Part shown: positions 17,455-25,621 of the stretch, piece by piece
How the letters are laid out: the number at the start of each line of letters is the position of its first letter
How positions within the stretch are numbered: position 1 is the stretch's first letter
NCBI GenBank assembly: GCA_903921785.1
Contig: CAIXRH010000328.1
Location: 1 to 40,373 of the forward strand
Origin: an uncultured Pseudomonadota bacterium
Lineage (GTDB): Bacteria > Myxococcota_A > UBA796 > SXON01
Length of the DNA: 40,373 nucleotides
Direction of reading: 5' to 3'
Notes under the pieces: model-generated
Databases searched by the model: none
What the model was told of the DNA's origin: nothing
Seen by the model: the letters and a program-made list of their open reading frames with translations, nothing else
Program-made: the position numbers and the translations under genes

Positions 17455-20091
17455 ATGCTCCCCCTCCTCCTCGGCCTCGCGCTCGCCGCCCCCGACGACG
17501 CCCCGCCGGCGGCGCCTCCGGCCTCGCCCCCCGCTGACGCGCCCGCTGCGCCCGCTGCTCCCCCGGCCGCCGCGCCATCGACGGCGCCCGCGTCCGGCGA
17601 GCCGGCCACCCCCGCCGAACCTCCGGCCTCCAAGGCCCGCCTCCCCTCCCCGCTCTCGGTGCCCAACGCGCCGTACCCGGCCGAGGCGCTCGCCGCCGGA
17701 CAGGAAGCCGCGGTCCTCCTCGAGGTCACCGTGGCCGCCGATGGCACGGTGCCGCGGGTGGCGGTGCGGGAGTCCGCCGGGGCGGCGTTCGACGCAGGCG
17801 CGATGGCCGCCTTGCGCGCCGCCCGGTTCACGCCGCCGCTCGATGACGCCGGGGAGCCCGCGGCCGCCGTGATCCTCTACCGGTACCGGTTCACGCTCGC
17901 CACGGTCGCCACCGTATCGGCAGAAGGCACGGTGAAGCTGGCGGATGGAACGCCCGTGCCCGCCGTGGAGGTCCGCGCCCTGCGCGAGGGCGAGACCCGC
18001 TACGCCACGACCGACGACAACGGCGCCTTCCGCTTCGCCGACCTCGCCAGCGGCGAGTGGACCGTGGTGATGCAGTCCCTCTCCCTGGAGACGGCGACGG
18101 CCCCGTTCACCGTCACCGCCGGGCAGGTGGCCGTGGTGACCCTCGTCACCCGGATCCCCGAGCCCGACCCGGTGAAGGTGCGCGGCGCCACGATCCTGGT
18201 CGAGGCCGACGCGATCTCCACCGAGGTGTCCGAGCGGAAGCTCAGCGCCGCGGAGATCGCGTACCTCCCCGGCACCAACGGCGACGTGGTGAAGGTGGTG
18301 CAGAACCTCCCCGGCGTCTCCCGGCCGCCGCTCGGCACCGGCAACCTGATCATCCGCGGCACCTCTCCCGAAGACAGCGCCGCGTACCTCGACGGCAGCC
18401 GCATCCCGGTGGTCTTCCACTTCGGCGGCCTCACCACCGTGATCAACGGCAACCTCCTCGAAGAGGTGAGCTTCGTCCCCGGCAACGCCTCCGCCCGCTA
18501 CGGCCGCTTCCTCGGCGGCATGGTGGAGCTGCGCACCAAGCCCGACGCGCCCACCGGCCAGCACGGCCAGGCGCAGATCGACCTCTACCAGGCGACGCTC
18601 TTCGTCGAGAGCGCCATCGCGAAGGACGCCGGCGTGACCCTGTCGTTGCGCCGCTCCTACGCCGACGCCGTGCTGGTGCCGATCTTCAGCTCCATCCCCG
18701 GGGTGGACATCCAGGCGCCGCGGTACTTCGACATCCAGGCGCGCGCCCAGGCGAAGGTCGGCGCCACGAAGGTCGAGGGGCTCCTCACGCTGAGCGACGA
18801 CACGTTCGCGCTCGTCGGCGACAGCGAGGGCACCGAGGACGGGGCCGTGCAGATCGGCCTCTCCACCAACTTCTGGCGGGCACGCCTGAGCGGCCTCACG
18901 GAGCTCAACGACGGTTGGCACAACGAGCTCCGCCTCGGCACCGGCTACGACGCACAGGAATTCAAGTTCGACACCACCGGCACCGCCCGGGAGTCAAACA
19001 CGGCGTTCACTCTACGTGAAGAGCTGTCCCGGCCGGTGGAGAACGGGCGGATGGTGGGGTGGCGCTTCGGCATCGACGCCGAGGCCGGCCCGCAAGAGTT
19101 CCTCTACGACGTGAAGTCCTTCGGGGCCAAGGAAGCCGGCTCCGCGCTCCGCTTCGCCCCCGCCGCCTACGCCGAGGCGACCCTCCAGCTCGGCCCGGTC
19201 CGGGTGATCCCGGGGGTGCGCGCCGACGCGATGATCCTCGACAGCGACTACGCGAACGTCACGGTAGACCCGCGACTGAGCGGGCGCTGGGCCATCACCG
19301 AGACCACCGCGCTGCGCTTCGGCGTGGGCCGCTACAGCCAGTATCCGACGGTGCGGCAGCTCCTCCCCGACGGCGACGGCAACCCCGACCTCGGCCCCGC
19401 GTGGGCCCTCCAGTCAAGCCTCGGGGTGGACCAGGAGCTCTTCTCGATGCTCCACGTCGAAGCCACCGTCTTCTACAACCACCTCGACGATCTGGTCGTC
19501 GGCCGCGAAGACCGCATCAAGTTCTTCACGGGGCCGCCCAATTTCGGACCCAAGGACACCGACCCCTACGCCAACGACGGCACCGGGCGGGTGTGCGGCG
19601 GCGAGCTGCTCCTGCGCCTCGACGCGCCGAAGACCCTCGCGCTCTTGAGCCTCACGGTGTCGAATTCTGCGCGCGTCAAGCGCCCCGGCGACGCCGAGGT
19701 GCTGTTCGAATATGACCAGCCGGTCGTGCTCAACGTGCTCGGCAGCCGCGACCTCGGCAAGGGCTGGCGCGCCGGCGCGCGCGTCCGGTACGGCAGCGGC
19801 GACCCGTACACGCCGGTCACCAACCGCTTCTACGACATGAGCTCCCGCTCCTTCCTGCCGATCTACGACGAGAGCGCCAGCGACCGGCTCCCCGACTTCT
19901 TCTCCCTCGACGTCCGCATCGACAAACGCTGGACGGTGAAGTGGGGCGAGATCGCCGCCTACCTCGACGTGCAGAACGCCACCTACGCGCAGAACGTGGA
20001 GGTGATGCGGTGGAACTACGACTACACCGAGGCCGATCCGGTGACCGGCCTGCCGACGTTCCCCACGTTCGGCCTGGAGGCGAAGTGGTGA
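17455..20091 (+). CDS. TonB-dependent receptor with N-terminal TonB_C domain
   Basis: 878 residues. Signal peptide 1-11 (M-L-P-L-L-L-G-L-A-L-A), then an Ala/Pro-rich linker to about 60. Residues about 62-150 look like a TonB C-terminal domain (P-Y-P-A-E-A-L, E-V-T-V-A-A-D-G-T-V, F-D-A-G-A-M-A-A-L, A-A-R-F-T-P-P). Residues about 155-235 are a carboxypeptidase-regulatory-like Ig fold. The plug follows at about 250-365 (V-V-Q-N-L-P-G-V, L-I-I-R-G-T-S-P-E-D, G-G-M-V-E-L-R-T-K) and then a 22-strand-type barrel ending in a terminal Trp. It sits in the outer membrane. The substrate is unknown. The next gene overlaps its stop, so the lipoprotein is a likely partner. Confidence 0.9.
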   Translation: MLPLLLGLALAAPDDAPPAAPPASPPADAPAAPAAPPAAAPSTAPASGEPATPAEPPASKARLPSPLSVPNAPYPAEALAAGQEAAVLLEVTVAADGTVPRVAVRESAGAAFDAGAMAALRAARFTPPLDDAGEPAAAVILYRYRFTLATVATVSAEGTVKLADGTPVPAVEVRALREGETRYATTDDNGAFRFADLASGEWTVVMQSLSLETATAPFTVTAGQVAVVTLVTRIPEPDPVKVRGATILVEADAISTEVSERKLSAAEIAYLPGTNGDVVKVVQNLPGVSRPPLGTGNLIIRGTSPEDSAAYLDGSRIPVVFHFGGLTTVINGNLLEEVSFVPGNASARYGRFLGGMVELRTKPDAPTGQHGQAQIDLYQATLFVESAIAKDAGVTLSLRRSYADAVLVPIFSSIPGVDIQAPRYFDIQARAQAKVGATKVEGLLTLSDDTFALVGDSEGTEDGAVQIGLSTNFWRARLSGLTELNDGWHNELRLGTGYDAQEFKFDTTGTARESNTAFTLREELSRPVENGRMVGWRFGIDAEAGPQEFLYDVKSFGAKEAGSALRFAPAAYAEATLQLGPVRVIPGVRADAMILDSDYANVTVDPRLSGRWAITETTALRFGVGRYSQYPTVRQLLPDGDGNPDLGPAWALQSSLGVDQELFSMLHVEATVFYNHLDDLVVGREDRIKFFTGPPNFGPKDTDPYANDGTGRVCGGELLLRLDAPKTLALLSLTVSNSARVKRPGDAEVLFEYDQPVVLNVLGSRDLGKGWRAGARVRYGSGDPYTPVTNRFYDMSSRSFLPIYDESASDRLPDFFSLDVRIDKRWTVKWGEIAAYLDVQNATYAQNVEVMRWNYDYTEADPVTGLPTFPTFGLEAKW

Positions 20092-20897
20092 TGCTCCTTC
20101 CCCTGTTCTTCGCCTGCTCCGGCCCCAACGACGAGACCCTGGTCGACGAGCTCCGCGTGCTCTCGATGATCCCGGCCGCGCCGGAGATCGCCCCCCTGGA
20201 GACCACGGATGTCGACGTGCTGGTCGTCGACCCCGGCGCCGACGGCTACCGCGCCCTGGTGTGGTCCTGCACCCGCCTCGGCGACACCTGTCTCGAAGAC
20301 GACGAGGGCCGCACCGTCTCGGTCGTCGAGCCCGAAGCCGGCGCCACGGCGACGCATTTCCCGACCCCGGTCACCGCCTCGGCCGCCCTCGCCGCTGTCG
20401 CCAGCCCGGCGCCCGTCCCGTTCATCTCGGTGTGGGCGCTCGCCTGCGTGGACGGCGCATGCCCGCTCCTCGACCAGGTGGAAGCCGGGGAGTCCATCGA
20501 CCCCGCCGTCTGGTCCGACCCGACCGACTGGCTGGCCGACCTCCCCATCGAGGGCACCACGCTCGCGTTCACCACCCTGTCCGTCTCGACGAACCTCCCG
20601 GAGGATCGGCATCAGAACCCGATCCTCACCGTGGAGCCCAACGAGGAGTCGGTGGCGCCCGGCGAGACCAACCGGCTCATCGCCCAGCTCGCGGGCGAGA
20701 TCGGCGCCGAGGCGAAGGTGTGGGGCTATGCCGCCGACGGCGGCTTCGAGATGACCGACGACCGGCCGAACCTGAACCTCCGCGCGAAGCTCGACTGGGT
20801 GGCGCCCGCCGACGCCGGCGAGACCGACGTCTGGCTCATCGCGGAGGACGGCCTGGGCGGGGCGGCCTTGTGGGAAGGGAGCCTCACGGCCGAGTGA
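20091..20897 (+). CDS. Lipoprotein coupled to the TonB-dependent receptor
   Basis: 268 residues. The ATG at 20091 overlaps the receptor stop (TGATG); a GTG one codon upstream would give a GTGA overlap and the same protein. The signal is extremely short, M-L-L-P-L-F-F-A-C, with Cys9 as the acylation site, followed by S-G-P-N-D. The mature part is acidic and strand-rich, with two or three Ig-like repeats (E-P-N-E-E-S-V-A-P-G-E-T-N near the end) and two Cys pairs (about 60/68 and 123/128) that could form disulfides. No known family. By analogy with SusD-like or other TBDR companions it may be a substrate-capture lipoprotein, but this rests on position only. Confidence 0.75.
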   Translation: MLLPLFFACSGPNDETLVDELRVLSMIPAAPEIAPLETTDVDVLVVDPGADGYRALVWSCTRLGDTCLEDDEGRTVSVVEPEAGATATHFPTPVTASAALAAVASPAPVPFISVWALACVDGACPLLDQVEAGESIDPAVWSDPTDWLADLPIEGTTLAFTTLSVSTNLPEDRHQNPILTVEPNEESVAPGETNRLIAQLAGEIGAEAKVWGYAADGGFEMTDDRPNLNLRAKLDWVAPADAGETDVWLIAEDGLGGAALWEGSLTAE

Positions 20898-20903
20898 GCG
20901 GGG

Positions 20904-21227
20904 CTAGAAGAAGTCCCCGAGCGAGCACGAGTACACCTGGGCGCAGTCCTTCGGGTAGTCCTCGTAGAGCTCGCCGCAGGTGGCCGCCTGCACCTTCTCC
21001 AGGCAATCCCGGGCTTCGTCGTCGTCGAAGTCGCAGCCGGAGGGGACGTCGTCGAAGTTGTCGAGGACGTCGTCCACGCAGTCGTCCATCACCCCGTCCC
21101 ACTCGGCCTCGAAGTAGCCGCGGCTGCACTCGCGGGTGCGCTCGCAGGAGAGGGAGGCGTACTGATCGGGGAAGGTGTCCTCGTCGACGACGAGGAAACA
21201 ACCGACGAAGGCGAAGAGGGCGAACAT
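20904..21227 (-). CDS. Small Cys-rich acidic lipoprotein
   Basis: 107 residues, ATG at 21227 with a strong AAGGAG seven bases before it. The lipobox is F-V-G-C with Cys10; eight further Cys (28, 34, 50, 65, 75, 84, 95, 101) are spaced as four probable disulfides. The sequence is very acidic (long Asp/Glu runs). The repeated pattern of a C-x5-C pair, a Y-F-E-A-E-W motif and a final C-A-Q-V-Y-S-C resembles a lipoprotein type that I know from Myxococcota, of unknown function. It lies 22 bases after the stop of the metzincin gene on the same strand and may be the last gene of the redox lipoprotein operon. Confidence 0.78.
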   Translation of the reverse strand: MFALFAFVGCFLVVDEDTFPDQYASLSCERTRECSRGYFEAEWDGVMDDCVDDVLDNFDDVPSGCDFDDDEARDCLEKVQAATCGELYEDYPKDCAQVYSCSLGDFF

Positions 21228-21249
21228 GGCGGGGCTCCTTGGCCCGCGG

Positions 21250-21909
21250 CTAACCGGGCGAGGTGCCCGCCGGCACGCCCGTCGCGTCGGGACACGCCGC
21301 CCGCCGCAGCCGCGCCGCCATCGCCAGGCTCACCGGGTGGGGTTCGGCGTCCCGTCCGGGGTCCATCAGCGACCGCGCGTCGGTGGCGTGGCCTTCGCCG
21401 AGGAGGTGCGCGAGCTCGTGGCCGAGCACCTCGCCCGCGTCGGGGTGCCCGTGCAGCGTGCGCCGGGAGGCGAGGATCGTCGGGGGAAGCCCTGGGGGAA
21501 TCGGCAGGTCCGCCGCGAGCGGGGTGAGCGCCAGCGCCTGGAGCGTGCCCAGCGTCCGCGCAGCGACGGTGTCCGGCGCGGCGAGGTCGGGCACGAGCAC
21601 GAGCTGGAGCCCGACGCCGCCGAGCGGCAGGCGGTCGAGCCCGGCGCCGTCGAGCGGGTCGCCGTAGGCGCCGACGCCCACCTCCTGCGAAGGCTCCATG
21701 CGCAGCCCGATCGGCGCCGCCCAGGCCGCGAGCGCCGCGACCATCGCCGTGGCGTCGGCGGGGGCGAGCGTCGCGTCCACGAACGTGCGCACCGGGACGA
21801 CACAGGCGCCGGCCGCGGCGTGCCACGCGCCGAGCGGCACCACCGACGCCGGGGTGGGAGCCGGGGGCGCCGCCCCCCCGCAGCCGAAGAGCCCCGCGAA
21901 GAGGATCAC
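21250..21909 (-). CDS. Metzincin-type metalloprotease lipoprotein
   Basis: 219 residues. The GTG at 21909 overlaps the cytochrome stop by four bases (GTGA); a GTG one codon earlier (21912) is possible. The signal is minimal: M-I-L-F-A-G-L-F-G-C with Cys10 as the acylation site. The long metzincin zinc motif H164-E-L-A-H168-L-L-G-E-G-H174 is complete, with a Met182 shortly after (S-L-M-D-P) as the Met-turn. The short spacing between the third His and the Met is typical of small archaemetzincin-like or M10/M12-like bacterial proteins. It should be an active surface or periplasmic protease. Its target is unknown; coupling to the cytochrome gene suggests maturation or turnover of a partner. Confidence 0.82.
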   Translation of the reverse strand: MILFAGLFGCGGAAPPAPTPASVVPLGAWHAAAGACVVPVRTFVDATLAPADATAMVAALAAWAAPIGLRMEPSQEVGVGAYGDPLDGAGLDRLPLGGVGLQLVLVPDLAAPDTVAARTLGTLQALALTPLAADLPIPPGLPPTILASRRTLHGHPDAGEVLGHELAHLLGEGHATDARSLMDPGRDAEPHPVSLAMAARLRRAACPDATGVPAGTSPG

Positions 21910-23243
21910 CACGCCTCGACCGAGCCCTCCGCCCCCGCGAGCTCGTAGATCGGCAGGTCGGGGATGTGATCGTCCAGGCCCGCGGTGCGCAACAGATGCG
22001 GCGACGCCGGACGGAGGCGCAGCCGCACCGCCACGTCAATCGGCCCCGCCGCCGCCGCGCTCGTCGGCACGAAGTACGTGGATGCCCGCTGGTACCCCGG
22101 CGGGATCGCCGCGCTCCAGTGCTCCGTGGCCCGCCACGGGAAGAGCGTGGGCTCCCCGTCGGCGTCGATGAACCCGCTGCCGAACGTCACCAGGTCGGGG
22201 TCCCCGTAGGGGTCCGACACGGACCAGTAGCCGCGGAGATCCCCGTCGTCGCCGAGGGTGCCGCTCTCGTAGAGCACCGTGCCCTCGGCGTCCGTCACCA
22301 CGAGCTCGATCCACAGCTCCCGGATGAACGTGGAGCCCGTCGGGAGGTTGTGCCCGGCGATGAGGTTGGTCACGTCCACCGTCACCGGGAGCACGTCGCC
22401 GCGCGCCACGCCGTCCGGCAGGACGAGGTCGACCGCGGCGGCCTGGGCGAGGAGCGTGTCGATCCGCGCGGCGACGTCGGCGTCGCCGAAGGGGTTCTCG
22501 ATGCCGACGAAGCGGTGGTCGTGGACGGTGCGCTCCGGCCCGTCGGTCGCCGCCTTGCCCGTGGTCTCGGGCATGTGGCAGTCCTGGCACGTCTGCCCCT
22601 CCAGCGCCGCCGGCGACTCCTCCCACTCGTAGTACGGGCGTTCGAGGTCGAGCCCCGAGGGCTCGATGACGTCGTGGCAGGCGCCGCAGAAGCGCGCGCC
22701 CGAGAAGTCGTCCAACGGCGCGGACGCGTGGAAGCTGTTGCCGGTCGGGTCGGCGATCGGCCCGTGGTAGGGCGCGGCGGGGTCGAGCACGAGGCCGCTG
22801 TTGTAGTCGCGTTCGACCGAGGTCGTGGCGTGGCAGGCGAGGCAGGTGACCCCTTCGTCGACCACGGGGCTGAGCGCATCGAACGAGAAGCCCGGCGCGA
22901 TCTCCCCTCCCCGCACGCCGATCGCCGAGTGGCACTGGGTGCAGAAGCGGTCCTGCTTCCCCTCGAAGTCACCCTGGCGCACGCTGACCAGCACCTGGAA
23001 CAGCGGATCCACGATGGCGTAGGCGTGGTTGCTCGTCGACCACTGCGCCACCTGATCGGGGTGGCACTTCGCGCACTGGGCGGAGGTGGGGAAGTCGGAG
23101 GGATCGAGCGTCGGCGTCCCCGGCATGGACAGCGGATCGGTGAGCGAACCGTCGCCGGAGTCGGCGGTGTCGGCGGCGGTGTCGGGGCTCGTGGTGTCCG
23201 TGGCGCACGCGGCGAGCGCGAGGAGGAGGAGGGCGCGGCTCAT
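21906..23243 (-). CDS. Pentaheme cytochrome c lipoprotein
   Basis: 445 residues, ATG at 23243 overlapping the upstream stop by four bases (ATGA). Lipobox L-A-L-A-A-C13 followed by an Asp/Thr linker. Five CxxCH heme sites: C57-C60-H61, C101-C104-H105, C134-C137-H138, C186-C189-H190 and C219-C222-H223, all in the first half, as in cytochrome c554-type multiheme domains. Several extra His (for example near 73, 160, 172, 241-243) could be distal ligands. The second half (about 265-445) is a heme-free beta-sandwich beginning V-D-V-T-N-L-I-A-G-H-N-L-P-T-G. It should carry electrons at the membrane surface between the di-heme oxidoreductase partner and another donor or acceptor. Confidence 0.92.
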   Translation of the reverse strand: MSRALLLLALAACATDTTSPDTAADTADSGDGSLTDPLSMPGTPTLDPSDFPTSAQCAKCHPDQVAQWSTSNHAYAIVDPLFQVLVSVRQGDFEGKQDRFCTQCHSAIGVRGGEIAPGFSFDALSPVVDEGVTCLACHATTSVERDYNSGLVLDPAAPYHGPIADPTGNSFHASAPLDDFSGARFCGACHDVIEPSGLDLERPYYEWEESPAALEGQTCQDCHMPETTGKAATDGPERTVHDHRFVGIENPFGDADVAARIDTLLAQAAAVDLVLPDGVARGDVLPVTVDVTNLIAGHNLPTGSTFIRELWIELVVTDAEGTVLYESGTLGDDGDLRGYWSVSDPYGDPDLVTFGSGFIDADGEPTLFPWRATEHWSAAIPPGYQRASTYFVPTSAAAAGPIDVAVRLRLRPASPHLLRTAGLDDHIPDLPIYELAGAEGSVEAW

Positions 23244-25621
23244 CGGGACTCCACGAAGGCCAGGAGGTCCGCCTGCTCGGCGGGCGTGAGCAGGTCGTAC
23301 GCTTCGCGCGACGCCAGCCCTTCCCCGTCGTGCCGCTCGATGGCGTCCGCCACGGTCTCGGAGGCGCCGTCGTGGAAGTACGGCTTGGACTCCGCGATCC
23401 CCCAGAGCGGCGCGGTGCGGAACTCGCCCATCTCGGCGCTGCCGTCCTCGATGCCACGGCTCCCCGCCGGGAGGATGTCGTGGAGGAGGAAGTCGGAGTA
23501 CGCCGCGACGGCGCCCCGGTCGCCCTCCAGCACGGGCACGTGGCAGAGATCGCAGCCGACGGTGCTGAAGGTGACCTCGCCCCGCGCGACGGCGTCGGCG
23601 TCCGCCGGCGTGGGTCGGGGCGGCGGCCCGAGCTCGCTGAGGAAGGTCAGCAGCAGGTCGGCGTCGGCCTGGGAGAGCTCGGGGTCCGCGACGTCGTCGT
23701 TGTCGTAGATCCGCCCGAACGTGAGGCCGTCCTCGCGGGGGAGCGTCATCCCCAGCTCGGTCGCCACGGCGTCGCGGACGAACTCCGCGAGGGTGGGGAC
23801 CTGCGCTTTCCAGCCGAAGCGGCCGAGGCGGCCGCCGTCGACGCGGCTGACGCGGCCGGAGATCCCGTCCGGCGTGCGGGTGTCGTCCGGGTCCGCCAGC
23901 GCCTCGATCACGGCGTCGGGGATCGCGTCCACGAGGCCGAGGCCGAACAGCGCCGGGGTGTTGCGCGGCTCGTAGACGTTCACCTGGGCCTGGGCCTCGA
24001 TGCCCGTGCCGAGGAGCGCGGTCTCCCGGTGGAGCACGGTGCCGATGGTCGGGACGATGAAGCTACCGTCCGCGTCCACGATGCCGTGGCGCATCACCGC
24101 GAGGTCGCGGGGGCCGGAGCCGCCGATGACCGGGTCGAAGTGGCAGGCACGGCAGGAGTCGCCGTTGAAGCGGGGGTTGCCCACGCCGTCGTCCACGCCG
24201 AAGTCGTGGTCGAAGCGCTCGCGCCCGGCAACGTAGGCGTCCAGGTCGGCGCCGGAGAGCTCCGTCGCCGGGCCGCCGAACTCGCCGGCGGCGGGGACGG
24301 GGGCCGCGGGGGGCAGGAGCCCCGTCGTGGCCTGGTCGGCGCCGCCGAGGGAGAGGAGGAACGCCACGACCTCGGCTTGTGCGGCGGCGTCGAGGGCGGC
24401 GTAGCGGTCCCGGGATTCCTGGCCTTCGCCCCCGTGGAGGCGGATCGCGTCGTCGAGCGACTGGGCGCGCCCGTCGTGGAGGTACGGGCCCTCGGCCGCG
24501 ACACCCCAGAGCGGCTGGGTGCGGAACTCGCGCGCGGTGGCGAAGCCCTGGACGATGCCGTCCGCGAGGTCGTCGCCCATGTCGTGGAGCAGGAGATCGC
24601 TGTAGATCGGCACCGGACCGCGCGGGCCCTGGAGGCGGGGCGCGTGGCAGGCGGCGCAGCCGAGCTCGTCGAAGTGGGCCTGCCCCGCCAGGGCGTCCCC
24701 CGTGGGGGTCTCGATCGGCGGAGCGCCGAGGAGCATCGCGAAGCTCACGAGATCGAAGAGGTCGTCGCTGCTGAGCTCAGGGTCGGGGATGGCGTCGGTG
24801 TCGGTGAGCGGGCCGTCCGGCGCCGCCGCCTGGGCGTAGGCGGAGAGGCCATGGAACGGGTCGCTCGCGCCGCCGGTCGGGCCGGAGGGGCCGAGGAGCC
24901 GGTCGAGCAGGCCGACGCTGCCGGTGCTCGAGTCCACCGGGAGGCGGGCGCGCTGCTCGTCTGAGAGCGGGTTGCTGGTGATGCCGACGTGGTTGTTGAG
25001 CGGCCCGCGGATGAACGCCTCGATGGAGACGGTCTGCGCCTTCATGCCGAACTTCCCCACGTAGCCCCGGTCGTAGTTGGGGCGGCCGGAGATGCCGTCG
25101 CCGTCGGCGTCGTCGGGATCAGCGCGGCGGAGGATCTCCTCATCGTCGATCTCCGCGATGAGCCCCATGCCGAAGAACGGGATGGGATTGCGCTGGGCGA
25201 AGACGTTGTCGCTGTCGGGCACCGCAGGACGCGCGTCGTACGCGGCTCCCGCGTAGTTGATGCGCACGACCCCCGAGGCGTTCCCTGCGGAGGAGCCGAA
25301 GAAGAAGCTGCCATCCTCCAGGACGCGCCCGGCGATGAAGAAGTTGCGGTACATGCCCGCGGAGCCGCCGAAGACCGGCTTCTCGTGGCAGGCCGCGCAG
25401 AAGCTCACGTTGAAGCCCGGCCCGAGCCCGGTGGAGCTGTCGAAGCGCCGCTTGGCGACCTCCTTGCCGCGCTTGAACGTGGCCAATTGTTCCGCCGTGG
25501 CGGAAGGCATCGGCTCCCCGAGCGGCGCGAGGATTCCCTCGGCGATGGGGCCGTGGCCCTCGCCCCCGGTGTCGGTGTCCGTGGAACAGGCCGCGAGGAG
25601 CAGGAGGAAGATCGGGCGCAT
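23240..25621 (-). CDS. Tandem fusion of two di-heme oxidoreductase (DUF1111/DHOR) modules, lipoprotein
   Basis: 793 residues from the ATG at 25621, which overlaps the propeller stop by one base. Lipobox L-L-L-A-A-C12. Two full DHOR modules lie in series. Module 1 (about 35-430) has hemes at C75-C78-H79 and C322-C325-H326; module 2 (about 455-793) at C490-C493-H494 and C690-C693-H694. Both keep the signature block R-T-x-P-L-W-G-V/I-A followed by Y-L/F-H-D-G and a H-G/D-G-E-G loop. DHORs are MauG/peroxidase-like proteins often found with imelysins or copper/iron systems and annotated as thiol oxidoreductases. A tetraheme fusion could pass electrons along its length. Usual members are about 450-500 residues, so this is a doubled form. 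Confidence 0.93.
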   Translation of the reverse strand: MRPIFLLLLAACSTDTDTGGEGHGPIAEGILAPLGEPMPSATAEQLATFKRGKEVAKRRFDSSTGLGPGFNVSFCAACHEKPVFGGSAGMYRNFFIAGRVLEDGSFFFGSSAGNASGVVRINYAGAAYDARPAVPDSDNVFAQRNPIPFFGMGLIAEIDDEEILRRADPDDADGDGISGRPNYDRGYVGKFGMKAQTVSIEAFIRGPLNNHVGITSNPLSDEQRARLPVDSSTGSVGLLDRLLGPSGPTGGASDPFHGLSAYAQAAAPDGPLTDTDAIPDPELSSDDLFDLVSFAMLLGAPPIETPTGDALAGQAHFDELGCAACHAPRLQGPRGPVPIYSDLLLHDMGDDLADGIVQGFATAREFRTQPLWGVAAEGPYLHDGRAQSLDDAIRLHGGEGQESRDRYAALDAAAQAEVVAFLLSLGGADQATTGLLPPAAPVPAAGEFGGPATELSGADLDAYVAGRERFDHDFGVDDGVGNPRFNGDSCRACHFDPVIGGSGPRDLAVMRHGIVDADGSFIVPTIGTVLHRETALLGTGIEAQAQVNVYEPRNTPALFGLGLVDAIPDAVIEALADPDDTRTPDGISGRVSRVDGGRLGRFGWKAQVPTLAEFVRDAVATELGMTLPREDGLTFGRIYDNDDVADPELSQADADLLLTFLSELGPPPRPTPADADAVARGEVTFSTVGCDLCHVPVLEGDRGAVAAYSDFLLHDILPAGSRGIEDGSAEMGEFRTAPLWGIAESKPYFHDGASETVADAIERHDGEGLASREAYDLLTPAEQADLLAFVESR

